Origin: Tubulanus polymorphus
Taxonomy: Eukaryota; Nemertea; Palaeonemertea; Tubulaniformes; Tubulanidae
Reading direction: 5' to 3'
Assembly (NCBI RefSeq): GCF_964204645.1
Contig: NC_134032.1
Span: 12,518,275 to 12,582,274 of the forward strand
DNA: 64,000 nucleotides
Shown here: positions 1-12,378 of the stretch, piece by piece
How positions within the stretch are numbered: the stretch's first letter is position 1
Layout of the letters: each line of letters opens with the position of its first letter
The notes under the pieces: generated by a model
Database searches by the model: none
Told to the model about the DNA's origin: nothing
The model's input: the letters and a program-made list of their open reading frames with translations, nothing else
Translations under genes and position numbers: made by a program

Positions 1-803
1 TCTTTTTTGATTTGATAAGTTCACATTGAAACATTTTCTAGACAGTTATCGCATTTATTCAAGGAACTTCTTACTCAGCTTTAATTCGATTTGAAACGAG
101 AGTACCGATGAGTACCTGTTGATTTAAACGTGAGTACCCCGCGCGTATGGAACACCCGCCGATCTCTGTAGAGGCTGCATACGCACGACGCTACCCGCTA
201 GGTTCCGCCTCGATTTCAATCCTCCGTCTTTAACCTTGATTTTATCTTTCTCGAAAATCAACTCACGGTTCTATAAAGGAATATTTGTTCAAAAACTTTA
301 TCTCAAGTTTTTACTAGAATTCAATCTCAAATCAACCTATGAATCTCGTAACTTTCATATTTACACATTCTGCAAGTGAAGCACAGAACCCCTCCTCCAA
401 AATTGACGTGTTCTGTGACCTACCTTTCCACTGTGCCAATCCCTTATTTCTCTTTCTTTCTGACGTCGTTTTCGATCCTACAAGATATTTTTTGGAAATC
501 AAAAAACAAATCTTTTTTCATACAACTAGACATCTGATGATGTGGAGTCAAGGGCCATTCTATAGATAATTAACTAAGCTATTTCTTGACGTCCTAGATG
601 GATTTATGAAGGCATCTGTCTTGAAAAAGGTCTACTGATAAAGGTACTACATAATTACTTGTTTACATCCTTCTCTAAAAAGATACTAAGGCAATTCCCT
701 CAGAAATCCTCACTCAAATACACTAATTGTATATGTAATTTGCTGAAATATAAGGGGATTTGATGGAGCGGGGCATTTTGTAAAGGAAGCGAAAAAAACT
801 TAC
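1..803. other. ADAM17 downstream intron or 3' region
   Basis: The transmembrane exon of the ADAM17-like gene (minus strand) ends at 804 with a GTAAGT donor, so this stretch is intron plus possibly the cytoplasmic-tail exon listed separately at 124-270. I see no other coding signal on either strand. A 76-codon plus-strand open frame at 339-569 has no recognisable features and I do not call it. Confidence 0.5.
124..270 (-). CDS. Candidate terminal (cytoplasmic-tail) exon of the ADAM17-like gene
   Basis: The transmembrane exon ends in phase 0 at 804. On the minus strand a pyrimidine-containing stretch ending in TAG at 273-271 could serve as acceptor. From 270 an open frame in phase 0 runs 48 codons to TAA at 126-124. 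The peptide is basic (motifs such as EKDKIKVKD and KSRRN), as expected just inside the membrane, and would give a total of 729 residues against roughly 820 in vertebrate ADAM17. There is no clear sequence match to the known tail, which is poorly conserved, so this is an inference from splice phase and composition. The real last exon may lie outside the window. Confidence 0.3.
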   Translation of the reverse strand, partial: NRELIFEKDKIKVKDGGLKSRRNLAGSVVRMQPLQRSAGVPYARGTHV

Positions 804-3800
804 AAAGTGACTGATTGTACAACTCGCTGGTATCCAAATAATCATCGAAAATACGATCACAGTTCCGACCATGTTGTCTCGCATGAATTTCACTGAAAAA
901 TCACGAGTAAGAAAAACTCTACAAAATGTTCACTAAAAGTGGGAGAACGTCGACGAGTTGAGAAGTTTTCATTCCGATCGAATAAACACGTACCGAAAAG
1001 ATCTGGAGTCAAATTCTCGATGATTTTGAAGAAACGTTCGACCATGTCCTGAACGACCTTTTCACATTTACCCTACAAGAGACGAGAGAAAAAAAGTTAT
1101 TTAAGAGTAGTGAAAATGATAAGATTCGTACGAGGAGCCGTGTTAACTTTGAGTTGAATGAGTTAGGCCTAAATGTAGAGACTGAGAGATTGATAGCAAT
1201 TTATAGGTGCATTTGTTTTATTTAAGATATGAGCTTTAATCACTAATTCATAGTACAGTCAACCCCTGATATACCGCCCACATCGGTGCAGAAAGAATTT
1301 GGCGGTATAGAGAGTATGGCCGTATATCGGGGGTGTTTTACTATGTATTTGTATAGAGATGTACATTGAGAAAACCTGGCTGTAGGCGGGGGTGGCGGTA
1401 AAGTAAATGGGGGGGGTGGTATATCGGGGGGTTGACTGAAGTTTCACCAGGTAGATTTTCCTGGTGAAACTATGATGAAGCTCGGGGGTGTTTTGCGGAG
1501 AATTTCTGGTTGATACATACAGCGTTGCAGTAACCCTGCACGCAAGGCATGCCGTCGGGCAGGGACCACTGAGATCCATTTGACAGAATGTGAGGGATAC
1601 ACTTGCTTTTCTCATCCACACGACAACACCACTTACAAGATTCAGCAACTGAAATATATAATAACGGAAAATACAGAATCAGAAAACTTACTTGATAATG
1701 AGTACTGGTAACTGTATTTCACAAAGCTATGATCATTTTGGTAAAGCAATCATAATTTCAGATTGATCAGATTTTTTCACATCTTTACTATGATTTTTCA
1801 CAAAAAATATGTAATTTTTCACGTTGAAGTACGATTAAAAGCTGTTTTGATCACAATCTGGACAGATCAAAATAGAATTTCTCATACTTCAACATAGCTT
1901 GTACATAAATTTTTAGCTTCAGGATATATGGCGTAAAAGAAGTCAGAATATCATGAAAGAGACTTCACAATTATTTTTTTTTACTATTCTAGAGAAGAAA
2001 TCCATTGTTGACACAGATTTTTCAAAATTTACACTTTAACCTGACCCCTTTTTATTTACCTTCATCGCAAACACACGGCAATTTATTGATGCTGTAACAG
2101 AACGGTTGACAAATTCCACCTTTACAAGTTCCACTGAAAAATTAACAATAGCAGACGGTTTTCTAATCAATCTTACACAAACCTTCAAATGGTGATGCTA
2201 TCAAATAGATTTTGTAGGTTTTATCATTTTTGGAAACCAGATTCATGCGAAGGGTCGCACGCATTGAAAAATATTAAGTAATTGAAAGTATATGAACTGA
2301 ACTTAAAGTTTTGAGTTTAACTTTTTTTTTGTAAAACCAGATCCTCCATTCCAGATATCAGTTCAGGAATAAGCGAGTGAGAATAGTTTCTTTTTTTAAT
2401 CAAAATTCTTACTTGTTAAAGCAGGGAGTTTTGTCGTCTTTAGGTAGAGGTGGTGGGCAGACGGCTGAATTACCCGTACAGCTACTAGCCTTCTCACAGG
2501 CAACATCCAATATGTCAGTCTCTCCTGAGCATTTCTTCTGTGAACTTTCATATGTGCACATCTACAAAAATATCCATAATATATTAAATTGGTTCTTCAA
2601 TAATTCTAGTGGTTACAAAATTACCTATGTTCAATTTTTGACAAATTGTTACTAGAATGGGGCATTTGGTAAGTTGGATAGACAAGGAAGGTGGTTCAAT
2701 TCACTAAACACCATAGAGGCTGATTATTTACACAAGGGGAAAATTCTGTTTTCAAAGACATGAGACAAATGTTTGTCGTGAAGTATCAGATTCAAAACCT
2801 ACATAACAAGATACTGTATCAAAATTTCAATAGAGTATCAAACAACCACCCTAGGGTTGACACTAGTTAGAGGTAGGTATCAACATAGATTAAGGAATCA
2901 AACTAAATATTGTCCCGATTATGTCTATTAATCGGGGCGCACCAGATTACAACAGATGCTACCAGTATTCGTGTAACTACAGATTAAGTGTACCTGATTA
3001 CAGCAGACACTGTTCGCGTAGCTGCAGATGGCACCAGGTTTCAGGCGACACTCGGCCGTACAGCAGTGATCGGTACCGATCTGTCCAGCAGAACCGGCAT
3101 CGCATTGCTCTCCCGGTTCGACGAGATGGTTGCCACAAAATCCGGGTGACGGCACTAGAAAATTCAAAGAAACGAAATCAAATTCACAGATGCAAATGCT
3201 TAGCCAGTTCCATAGTTGCGAGTTAAATTTGACTGTAGAGTTGAAGTTTATCTCGAATAGATTCAACTTCTTAACCAGTACATAGAAAGATCGTAACACA
3301 TAATAAGTAAATGGAAATATTGAAAGAACAAATTTTGATGAAATGTTTACACTACGCTTTTTTCGAGTGAACTAAATAGATATGCTAAAGATTTGTACTT
3401 AGAGTGACCATTGATAACAGATAACTACACAACAAGTACTTTGATATTTTCAAAGCAAAATTGATTTCTGGGTACTGAAAATTGCTGAATTAGTATGCAT
3501 CAGGGCCCAGTTTCACAAAAAGGTTTAACTCTTAAATCGATTTAATTTCTTCATTAATTCAGTTTATCTTAAATCGATTTAGGTCTTAATCCTCTTTGTG
3601 AAACTGGGGCCAGGGATAAGACCATTGAAATAATAAGATGGAGGATGATTTGGATCACTGTTGTTGACCTCATGTAACTGTATCAATTTAACTTAAATAG
3701 TCCTCAGCTAACTTAGAACTGTCTCAATGGACCACAAAATCATAATAAAAACCGCCAGCAATTTTGAGCGAATTTTTAAATCAAAATCCTTCCATCTGAA

Positions 3801-6800
3801 ATTCAATGGTTCAATTTTCATCTGGCGCGAATTATATTCGTTTTCAAAACAAGAAATTTTAGAATATGCTTACTGGCAAAACACAGGTCGCTTTTGGCGG
3901 TAAGTACAGCTGCAATTGCTCTTCTACTGCAAGGTGAAAAATACTGGAAAACAGAAGAAAAAGATATACGTAGCAATGATTCTAAAACTGTTACAGTCTG
4001 TTTGAGTACAATGTGATTCAGGATTAACGCACTGCGTCTATCACTCTACAGTTACGTACTGACCTTGTTGTTTTTATCGTATCCGGATACCGAGTACGGA
4101 TACATGATGAATTTCCCGTTGTTAAACGAACTCGGTGAACATTCTGATGTATCCGGGTCGTGTTCACTTCCCCAGTTGTGTCCGAATTCTAGAAAATTCA
4201 AGCAGACAGATTTGATTATAATTGAAAGCATTCATTTACTATACTGCAACAGGTCGGCCACTTTCAGCCCATTTACAAATCCCGAGTTTTAATCCTGATC
4301 TTTATGTATATTACAATGCAAAATTCCCTGAAGAAATCCTGAAAAATTTCCAGGCTTAAAATGTCACGACTTATTCATTTTTTTATGAATCATCACCTAT
4401 TCATAAAGAAACACGCGGCCAATGGGATTCTAGGACAATTGCCCCCGGACAATTGCCCCCCCCCCCCCGGATAAAATCCTTTTTGGTTTGGATTAACACC
4501 ACCTAAATACTTTAATTCATTTGTATAGGCCTATTATTGAATATAGATTTATAAGATATAGAATTACCGATGTTGTGTGCAGATCGAAAACTTTAAATCA
4601 GTCCTTGTGTAACTATAATTCACTTACCAAATTAAAGGAAACTTAATAAGTCCACTTATTAGTGCATTAGTTGATGTTGGCTGATTTATTGGAATTAGTT
4701 TTAGTGTTGCTTTAGCCAATCAAAAACTTTAAAGCAGTCCTAGAGTAATTAGCTAGAATTAGTTCACTTTGTCTAATTATTTTGAAGTTAATATCTGTGT
4801 TACTTTAAGATTAAAAAGATTTAATTTGGGGGGCAATTGTCCGCAATTTTCCTGATACTGGCCAATGGCATTCTACGAATTCCCTGAATTTTCCAAAGTT
4901 TTTGGTAGAATTTATCTAATTCCCTGAGTTTTCACAGATTTGTTCTAGACTGTTCTGATTGTGTTTTCAAAGTTTCCCAGATCATTGACGCCACCCTGTC
5001 TTCGATTATAGGATTATTTCTTACCATGAGCGGTGACGAGATCTGCCTCTTGAGTTAGAATACGATTCTTATATCTATTCTGCGAACTGCTCCAGCCCGT
5101 GTTCAGGGACAACGTACGTCCTGACTTGTAATATGCTGTACAAAAAAAACAAAACAAAATTATTCGTACGGATTTTATATCAACAACAGATGCGCATCGG
5201 GGACTGGCGAGATACACATACGTCTGGTGCAGATCCCCCCGACGCTGTATTTCCGTCGCGAGCCGATGTAGGCCAATCCCAGAACGCCTCCGTCAAACGG
5301 TTGATACGTGAACATGTGCGCCAAACAGAAATTACGATATAGACCTTCCATCGAACTGAACGCCTGAAATATTCAAATAATCATCAAAGTTCATATTACG
5401 TGAATGCAATGAATCATTTTTTCCCAGAATTGTAGATAAGCTGCTATCGGATTGTCAATCTTTGTCTTCAAGTACAACAATCAAAACTGTTTGTAGTTTT
5501 CGGGTTTAATATTAGCCATCATTGAACTTTGCTAATGATCACACCTCTAAAAATTCCTTTGTCGGCCATTTGTCTTTCGCCATGTTATAGTGATAACCGG
5601 CGGTAGGTACTTGATGAACCATAACCTTAAGAAATGAAAGAAAAAATGTTGAATTCATAAAATTATCCATTTTCAATCATCGGATTTAGGATCTAGGACA
5701 AATTCAACGGCTAAATAAAGTGGGTTTACCGAACACATTTTCGTACCTCTTTAATTTCGAAACCCATTTTTTTGTAACTGGCGTCGAAATCCGTTCTCTT
5801 ATAAATCGCGTCGACCCTAGTGATCAAACCAATCTGGAAATTTGAATAAAAAAGAAAATTTCAACCGTCGAAAATTTACTTCATCAGATAAATGAAGAAA
5901 GATTAGTTTCCCCGATGAAGAAGTTTAGTTGACTGTCAGAATAAATTTTTAAATCATCAACTACTGGTTTTGCTCATTTCCTGAAATCTTCTTGACATCT
6001 TGATTAAAAAAAAGAAAAAAAAATCTGTGGATGTATCCCCCAAACAATTTTTGATCCCTATAAAATTCTTCGATATCCAAGAAACTGTTTGAGAATGTGC
6101 GATCAGCCCAGACTTACCAGATAGTTTATCGTGTGAATGAGGTTCTTTTTACCCATGTTATTAAAGAACCGATAATCTGCGACTAGCAGCAGAGGGCAGA
6201 TTCTTTTACTCGGCGTGAAAGCTCGTTTCTCCCGACGCAGAGTCGGCCCGTCATTCGGACGGTGATGATGACGCTGACGATGATGTTTTTCCTCTTCCAG
6301 TTTTATCTCGGTTTCGTTGACGTCCGGATGAATGAATTGACAAAAACTGTAATGGTAGAAAAATTTTTAAAAATCTTAATATAGCCACAAAAAAATGTCA
6401 ATATAGAAATCTGTATGATTTTGAGTTGACTGGATTTTTTGAAAATTGAAACTTAAACTTACTTTTGTCCATCGGGCAGTTTCAAATGAGGCAGTTTCAT
6501 ATCAGAAGCTTTATAGCTGATCATTGTATAGTTGTGAGAGTGTGGAAGATGTCTCCAGGAAGGCTAAAGGAAAACAGCCGAGATATTTATTTGAGTTAAA
6601 ATATACGAATATTACGTGAAATTCAAATGTTGTAGTAGGCCTATATGTATATATATTTTATACGGAATCAATGAAATATTAAACAAACCTCGATGATGTA
6701 TTTTTCGTGTTCTGTAGTGATTTCAGCGTGTAAAGCGTCATCCTCAAAATGCGCGTAAACATCCGACCCAGATTCACCTGAAAAAAAAAACGCTGGATAA

Positions 6801-8306
6801 ATAAAATCTGACTTAAGATAGGACACTCCGAGTTCTCTCTACACTTAAAATAGGACACTCTGAGTTCTTAAGACAGGACACTCGTTCATTCTGAGTTAAG
6901 CCATCCCGCTAGATAGTGTACATACCAACAGGACAACTCAATCAAAATTTAGTTTACTTTCAAATAACAAATCAGTTTCACCTAGATTTTAAACTTTCAA
7001 CGAACCCATTAATAACTACACTGTACACTGTAACACATTCAGATAAACTCAGATTGATCTCTAGGCTTCGTTATATTCATTATACTTCAGGAATTTTATC
7101 ACAGATAGAATTCGAGAATGCGATGGATAGATTTTAATAGAATCTGAGAATAAATCAGGCATTGTTGTCGAACCTGTTGGAACCTTTCATGGCACAGTCT
7201 TAACATTAATCCTTATCAGTTTATTTCCGATGCATAAACCCTAATGTAAGATTCTATGATCACTGCAGAACTGGGACCAAGGCGCACTGAATAAAACCGC
7301 TGGATTTGATGAATAAGATTTTTAAAAAAAAAGCTTTTATTTACCATAAACGTGCCCTTTATAATAATCATGAGGGTTGACAGCCACGCGTTTCTTCTGA
7401 CCAGAGTTGTCTAACGTATAGGCAGCAAAACCAGCAGCGAAAATATTCCTGTTCGGACTCATAAATATCTTAAATTCTCTGAAATTCGGAAAAACAAAAT
7501 AATTGAATGTTCCATTGTATTTGCTTCACAAGTGTGGAATCCGCATTAGTTGATGTCCTACTGCACACTAGCGCACCTGGTGGATCCTCACTTGCTACAA
7601 GTGGGATTCTCTAATGCCGCATTAGTTCATGTCCTACTGCACACTGGCGCCACCTGGTGGATCCTCACTTGCTATAAGTAGGATCCTCTATTATCGCAGT
7701 AGTTCATGTCCTACTGCACACCAGCACACCTGGTGGATCCTCACTTACTACAAGTGGGATCCTCTAAACAGTAGTTCATGTCCTACTACACACTGGCGTC
7801 ACCTGGTGGATCCTCACTTGCTACAAGTGGGATCCTCTAATGCCGCAATAGTTCATGTCCAACTGCACACTGGCGCCACCTAGTGGATCCTCACTTGCTA
7901 CAAGTGGGATCCTCTTATGCTGCAGTAGTTGATGTCCTACTCCACACTAGCGCCAGGGCCTACACCTACCTTCCCTGAGTGGATAGTTCGATTTTCTTGA
8001 TTTGTTGGCTTGGATTTTCTACACTTCGTTTAACGATGGAATGTTTGACGTCATTTATGTGCAACGTTTCATAATGATGTAAACTGTGATACAAGTTACC
8101 TGAAGGAACAAGGATAAATTGCTGGAGCTTGCCATTTTATTGCAGAGAATTGCTAAATTAATTGATTTGAATTTGTTTCTTTTTTTGGCTATAGAGTAAG
8201 AATTTCAAGTCCATTTTTACAAATTTCGGCGAAATAACGAACCTAAAACTAATTCTCCCATACAAACTATAACAAACAGTAACAAAATATATCTATTCGA
8301 ATCCAT
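804..8306 (-). CDS. ADAM17: ADAM17/TACE-like membrane metalloprotease, 18 exons, tail incomplete
   Basis: Type I membrane zinc protease that sheds ectodomains (EGFR ligands, cytokines, Notch-related substrates) at the cell surface and Golgi. Exons (gene order): 8306-8243, 8099-7970, 7478-7345, 6777-6689, 6563-6463, 6346-6118, 5833-5747, 5625-5545, 5363-5222, 5135-5025, 4188-4064, 3943-3874, 3154-2994, 2561-2413, 2133-2060, 1648-1521, 1072-994, 892-804. All phases agree, giving 681 codons. Seen: signal peptide 1-22; prodomain with a cysteine-switch Cys about 175; furin-type site RREKR at 210-214; catalytic [11 protein letters not shown] at 389-399, split by an intron after H389; disintegrin module from about 458 ([13 protein letters not shown]); cysteine-rich membrane-proximal part; [14 protein letters not shown]; one membrane segment about 660-676 ([14 protein letters not shown]). 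This domain order and the short disintegrin loop fit ADAM17 rather than ADAM10. The start is the first ATG before the signal peptide. The cytoplasmic tail is not securely found. Confidence 0.94.
1256..1438. mobile_element. Pogo/Tigger-like MITE in an ADAM17 intron
   Basis: A 183-bp element with terminal inverted repeats: it begins CAGTCAACCCCTGATATACC and ends with the near-complement GGTATATCGGGGGGTTGACTG. CAGT-ended termini of this form are known from pogo-superfamily DNA transposons. The interior has no open frame, so it would be non-autonomous. A clean TA duplication is not visible on the right side (AAG follows). It lies between exons at 1521 and 1072. Confidence 0.6.
1441..1470. repeat. 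Perfect 11-bp inverted repeat (hairpin)
   Basis: GTTTCACCAGG (1441-1451) and CCTGGTGAAAC (1460-1470) are exact reverse complements around an 8-nt loop. It directly follows the MITE at 1256-1438 and lies 50 bp past the exon 1648-1521 donor, in intron. It may be a remnant of the CAGTTTCAC foldback family seen elsewhere in the window. Confidence 0.6.
2937..3029 (-). repeat. Tandemly duplicated exon end and splice donor in the ADAM17 disintegrin exon
   Basis: On the gene strand, 3029-2989 (ends of codons reading ICSY..VCCNQ, then the GTACAC donor) is repeated with changes at 2984-2937 (ICSY..SICCNL, then GTGCGC). Both copies hold a GT donor in the same phase. The proximal donor at 2993 matches the expected exon end. 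The distal one at 2942 would add 17 codons, including three cysteines, without a stop. Confidence 0.6.
3503..3612. mobile_element. Foldback element (GGCCCAGTTTCACAAA termini)
   Basis: A 110-bp element with inverted ends GGGCCCAGTTTCACAAA and TTTGTGAAACTGGGGCC, and an interior with two copies of TTAAATCGATTTA. It is one of several related miniature elements in the window (see 18652-19246), and lies in the ADAM17 intron between exons at 3874 and 3154. Confidence 0.6.
4433..4842. mobile_element. TIR element with GGACAATTGCCCC ends
   Basis: Inverted termini GGACAATTGCCCCC (left, followed by a poly-C run) and GGGGGGCAATTGTCC (right) bracket about 400 bp of AT-rich sequence with no open frame. Similar direct sequences, GGCCAATGGNATTCTA, occur just outside both ends and may be target-site duplicates or part of a larger element. 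It lies in the ADAM17 intron between the exons carrying the two halves of the zinc-binding motif. Confidence 0.5.
7531..7957. repeat. 77-bp tandem repeat filling ADAM17 intron 2
   Basis: Five to six copies at spacings of 76, 77, 72, 77 and 77 bp, each with CATGTCCTACTGCACAC, CACCTGGTGGATCC and a hairpin of GGATCCTCACTTG against CAAGTGGGATCC with a 3-nt loop. The intron runs 7969-7479, so the array is nearly all of it and almost reaches the exon 2 donor. Diverged units occur at 32265-32452, 35110-35200 and 38155-38350. Confidence 0.85.
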
Positions 8307-10756
8307 TCCTTCCGTAGTAACGGCCGTTATCGGCCTAAAATAAACAATAGAATGAGAATTGATTACAAATCGATGGAGGTATTTACAGACGCCATTTTAT
8401 GGCATACAGCCCCGTCTAGCGACCCTCAGTACAGACCTCACGTGACCACAATTGACCAATCGCAGCAGCGTATGCTCCAATTCAATTCAATACAAATTAG
8501 GCCTATTACGCATTCGAATTTTAAAATCCCTAGCGTACGGACCTACATTTTTCGAGCTTGCATAGATTTATCAGTTAACAGATTTACGGACTGCTCAGTT
8601 ACTCTACTCGTCCGTCTTATTTCGTTTAAATTCGTCTCACTACTGCCACTGGACTAGACTATCAAAAGTTGGTGAACTTATTACTACGAAACGAAGAGGG
8701 CCTTCTTACTTATTCTTAAAGTAAACTTTTTAGTTTAAGGTTTCGTTGGTCAGTACTTCGGATCGCAAGCGGCCGGCAAAAAAGGTGAGCCACATTTCTC
8801 CGATCCAGTTCCACGGGCACAAGTCAGTTGTAAATTTTTTTTTTCTGAAATTGATCTTTTTGGGACATTTCTCTTAAAAATCTTCTGAACACTCGCACCT
8901 CACTCAATTTGGTCTTAGTCTTAGGCGATTGTGATAGGCCTACGACCAGTGAAACTTGTGCCATCATCGCATCGTTTTTAATTTTATCCATTTAAAAAAC
9001 ACTATGTATTGAAGGATTGCTAAAACTGATTGCTAAAAAGTCTTCTGTAAATCATTTCAATCGGAGGTAAGAGACTTAAATAACCGCGCCTAAATAACTG
9101 ATCTTTTCTCATTCCAACATGAGAAAATGAAGACTTTGGCAATGCTTCAATAGGCCTACAGTGTAAAATGGATAAAAAACGATGGTTCATTGAGGCTGCA
9201 CAGTTTTACTGGTCGTATGAAGACCAAATTCGAGGCATGCGTTCAAAACATTTAGCGAAATATCCCAAAAACATTGATAGATTCAGTCAAATCCTAACTA
9301 ACAACTGTGGAACTTGGTCCTGATGGCTATGTTATGATTAATTGCCCTTGTGCAGTTGTCTTACTCTTTATCAAGGTGGCAATCCTTCAATCAATCTTGG
9401 CCTCAATCGCGATCTACCTAGGATTCATGTCCCACTACAGTTTTAATTTCGTTTGTTATTCATTGTATCTCGACTTATCTCGGACTTCCATTTCTTGTTA
9501 TTCGTTGCTCTTAGATACCATCTGTTTATTTTACTTTGATATAGTTTCATTTTGATTTAGACCTATTTCTCTTTGATTTGTTTTAGTTTGTTGTTCCTTA
9601 ATTAATTAATTATCTACTCACTCACTTAGTTATTAATTATCATTTCACTCATCATTTATTTGTAATAACTCTTCTCACTCAGTTCTCTGTAATTGGTGTC
9701 AGTCTACCTATAAATACTGTTGTTTTTCCATTGACTATACTCATTCACCTGATGAAGCTTTTATTCATTAGAATCGAAAGCTTGTGCGTCAAATAAATAG
9801 TTAACCTATACAGTACTACTCGTCTCATTATTCTTTATCCAGTGTAATAATTTGAATGCATTTCTTTAGAATTTATCCTAAATTTATTTCATATTCTAAC
9901 ATTTTTTCCTTGTGATACTCTATATGGACATGATTTGTATTTTGCAGATGTCTGAACCATGGATGTTAAAGAATGTTATTAGAATGTTATTAGAATGGGT
10001 AACAGATAATCCCACCCGGTGAAAGTACCCTAAACTTGATTTCACAGCAAATTTAAATAAAATTCGTCAATATTCTTGTTGAAAAACTTAAATATATATG
10101 TAGTTTTCAAAAATTTCAAATTTTCCATGGTGTTTTTCTTTGACAATGTGTGACTTTTACCAAGCTATGGTCATGAAATGACATTACTCTGTGACTTTAA
10201 GCAAGTAACATGCATGAAAATAATATTGTTAGTAGTTTTTGTTAAAATTTCTGTTAAAAAATTAGGTCCGAAAGTTATAGTAAAATATCTATGTACATAA
10301 TAATTATCTATTTTCATTTGGGCTTTATACAGAGAACTGAGGGATTTTTACCAGGAGTTGATATTTACCTACTTTCATTAGTCTTTGTTTCAAAACCAGT
10401 AGTGATTTATTATAGGGCTTTTCTCTGTTCATTTATTGAAGTTAACATTTTTGTGCAAATTCAACTTATATATAATTTGTAATTGTAAATAAATTATGAT
10501 CATAATGTCTTTGATACACAATTTCTTTAATTATTTTTATGAGTGTCTCTCGAAACTGGTCTACCATTCCAAAATCTGTTTCTCTGATTTCCTTAGTGTT
10601 TATTTAAAGAACAATTAAATGGGGACTTGTAAGTAGTCATTGGTAGACAAATATGGTAATTAAATACCCCCCTAAGTAATGCAGCTGTGATAGGACTATC
10701 ACATTAGTCAAGAAGAAACACAACATCCATAGTGTACAATAAATGAACAGAAGAAA

Positions 10757-10880
10757 TCCCACCAAAATAATTCAGCCAAAAAGAATTCTTGAATAGAACA
10801 GTATATAATAGACACATTGATTAAATATATACACTGTTCTATTAAAAAATTCTCTTTTTGGCTGAATTATTTTGGTGGGA
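10757..10880. mobile_element. 124-bp palindromic (foldback) element
   Basis: The left arm from 10757 (TCCCACCAAAATAATTCAGC...) is matched by the complementary right arm ending at 10880 (...GCTGAATTATTTTGGTGGGA), with arms of about 46 bp and few mismatches, and an AT-rich centre of about 30 bp. No coding capacity. MITE or foldback type. Confidence 0.7.
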
Positions 10881-10924
10881 GTTCTCACGTTTCGGAATAT
10901 TAGATGAATACAATATTAGGCTCC

Positions 10925-11053
10925 TGGGGCCGGTTGCATAGTCATGACTTAGATTTAAGACCAGTTTAAGACCAACTGAGTTCTATAGCCAATCTAACAA
11001 CTTAAGATTTAAGACCACTTTTGGACTTAAGTCACGACTGTGCAACTGGCCCC
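10925..11053. mobile_element. Foldback element (GGGGCCGGTTGCA termini)
   Basis: Ends GGGGCCGGTTGCATAGTC and GACTGTGCAACTGGCCCC are inverted. The interior has repeated TTAAGACCA / TTTAAGACCACTTTTGGACTTAAG stretches, which recur at 41090-41405 and 51612-51895. Confidence 0.6.
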
Positions 11054-11334
11054 TGATCTTGGTTGCAAAATAAGGCAGGCCCTGTTCACCAAAGCTCAAT
11101 GGCTCCCACTACCAACAACTGTTCCAAAACAGCTCATCATCTTTCTAAATGGTTAGCCTGTAATCTTAATCTTGTGAATAATTAGCTTGAAATTTAGCAT
11201 TCAGAACTTGTATTTTTTTTTAAGTAGGGAAAATATAAAAATTAAACAAATGATCAACTCAAAATTTAAATATATATCTCTTTATTACAGATTTCATCAT
11301 AATTTTGATACATTTGTATTATTCTTGTCCATAC

Positions 11335-11716
11335 AAAGTAATTACATTGTACAATTCTACTTCATTCTGTCAAGTGGTCTGACTTATAATGTCAAATTAA
11401 TGGTGACACTTTACAAAATAAGCAGCTTAAACGGGTAGAAATAATTAATTAACAACTGCTTCCTAGCCAGTAATTTAATTCTATCAATAACTAGCAGCCA
11501 CCTGAATTAAACCTTATAAATGCCAAAGTAATTACAATGTACAATTCTACTTCATTCTGTCAAGTGGTCTGACTTATAATATCAAATTAATGGTGACGCT
11601 TTACAAAATAAGCAGCTGAAACAGGTAGAAATAATTAATTAACAACTGCTTCCTAGCCAGTAATTAAATTCCATCAGTAACTAGCAGCCACCTGAATTAA
11701 ATCTTATCATAAATGC
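11335..11716. repeat. 190-bp direct tandem duplication
   Basis: The block starting AAAGTAATTACATTGTACA at 11335 is repeated from 11525 with only scattered substitutions (for example ACACTTTAC/ACGCTTTAC). Two copies, no coding content recognised. It directly precedes the candidate first exon at 11885. Confidence 0.8.
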
Positions 11717-12313
11717 CAAGCCATGTTTTTGAGAGCGTTAATTAGTATCCTTTCACGGGTATTTTCGGAGGCTCTGCATATAAATATACTTCTGGGTGCT
11801 GAGGATCATAACCCGCTTATTATTAGATCAACCAACCTGGAAGAGATAAATATACATATAGGAATTGACAAAACTAAGTACACGATGTCTGATGAACAAT
11901 CATTCACGAATACGGTAGGTGACAGAACATTTTTTTAAAGCAGTGACATCCGTCATTTTCAAAATCAAGGGCATCCATACGTATTTTCAGATTTTCATGT
12001 AGGCTATTCTAAAAATAGGATTTGCACTAAAATACATTTTTGGAATCATCGAATGATCCATTTTGGTCAGCAATTATTTAAATATATTTCTCCAATTCGT
12101 GTTTTTTTAACTTTTAATTCTCAGAATTAAATAAATTGTTAAATTGATGGAATTAATGAACTTATGTAATATTTCAAAATTCAAAATTGAAATATTTTGA
12201 TAGAACGATAACCACACTCAAATGTGGTGAACGTATAATAAGATAAAAACCCACTACTTACAGATTAAAAGAATTTAAAAACAAGAATTTATTTATTCAA
12301 TCTAAAATATATA

Positions 12314-12378
12314 GAATACACAACCTTTCGATCTCAACCTAGAGATCATCGTCAGGTGTTTTTTTAAACAGTTGTGTA
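12314..12378 (-). ncRNA. Hammerhead-ribozyme-like three-way junction (degenerate)
   Basis: On the minus strand, in order: ACACAAC, a short hairpin (TGTTT/AAACA), the core-like CTGACGA (CUGANGA), a 6-bp hairpin GATCTC-taggtt-GAGATC, GAAA, then GTTGTGT complementary to the first strand. This order matches a hammerhead with an open stem III. Departures: a bulged G next to the stem III closing pair, an extra U before stem II, and a G where the cleavage-site nucleotide should be A, C or U. Hammerheads occur in Penelope-like and other retroelements. This copy may be dead or fortuitous. Confidence 0.25.

Larger units (their letters stand above)
8307..11884. other. Intergenic stretch without recognised genes
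   Basis: Upstream of the ADAM17 start (8306) and before the next plausible gene I see only short open frames without motifs or splice logic. It holds the inverted repeat at 10757-10880, the foldback at 10925-11053 and the tandem duplication at 11335-11716. The promoter of ADAM17 should lie just above 8306, but no specific element is clear. Confidence 0.5.

Noticed and set aside
1259..1648. 129-codon minus-strand open frame
   Set aside because: It is a shifted frame over the real ADAM17 exon 1648-1521, running on into the MITE; the correct phase gives SCKWCCRV and joins to the next exon.
9600..9660. TTAATTAATTAATTA and TCACTCA repeats
   Set aside because: Short AT-rich low-complexity sequence without clear period or element boundaries.
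9755..9795. CTGATGA...GAAA stretch resembling a hammerhead core
   Set aside because: The bases after CTGATGA and before GAAA do not pair next to the core, and no upstream strand complements the sequence after GAAA.
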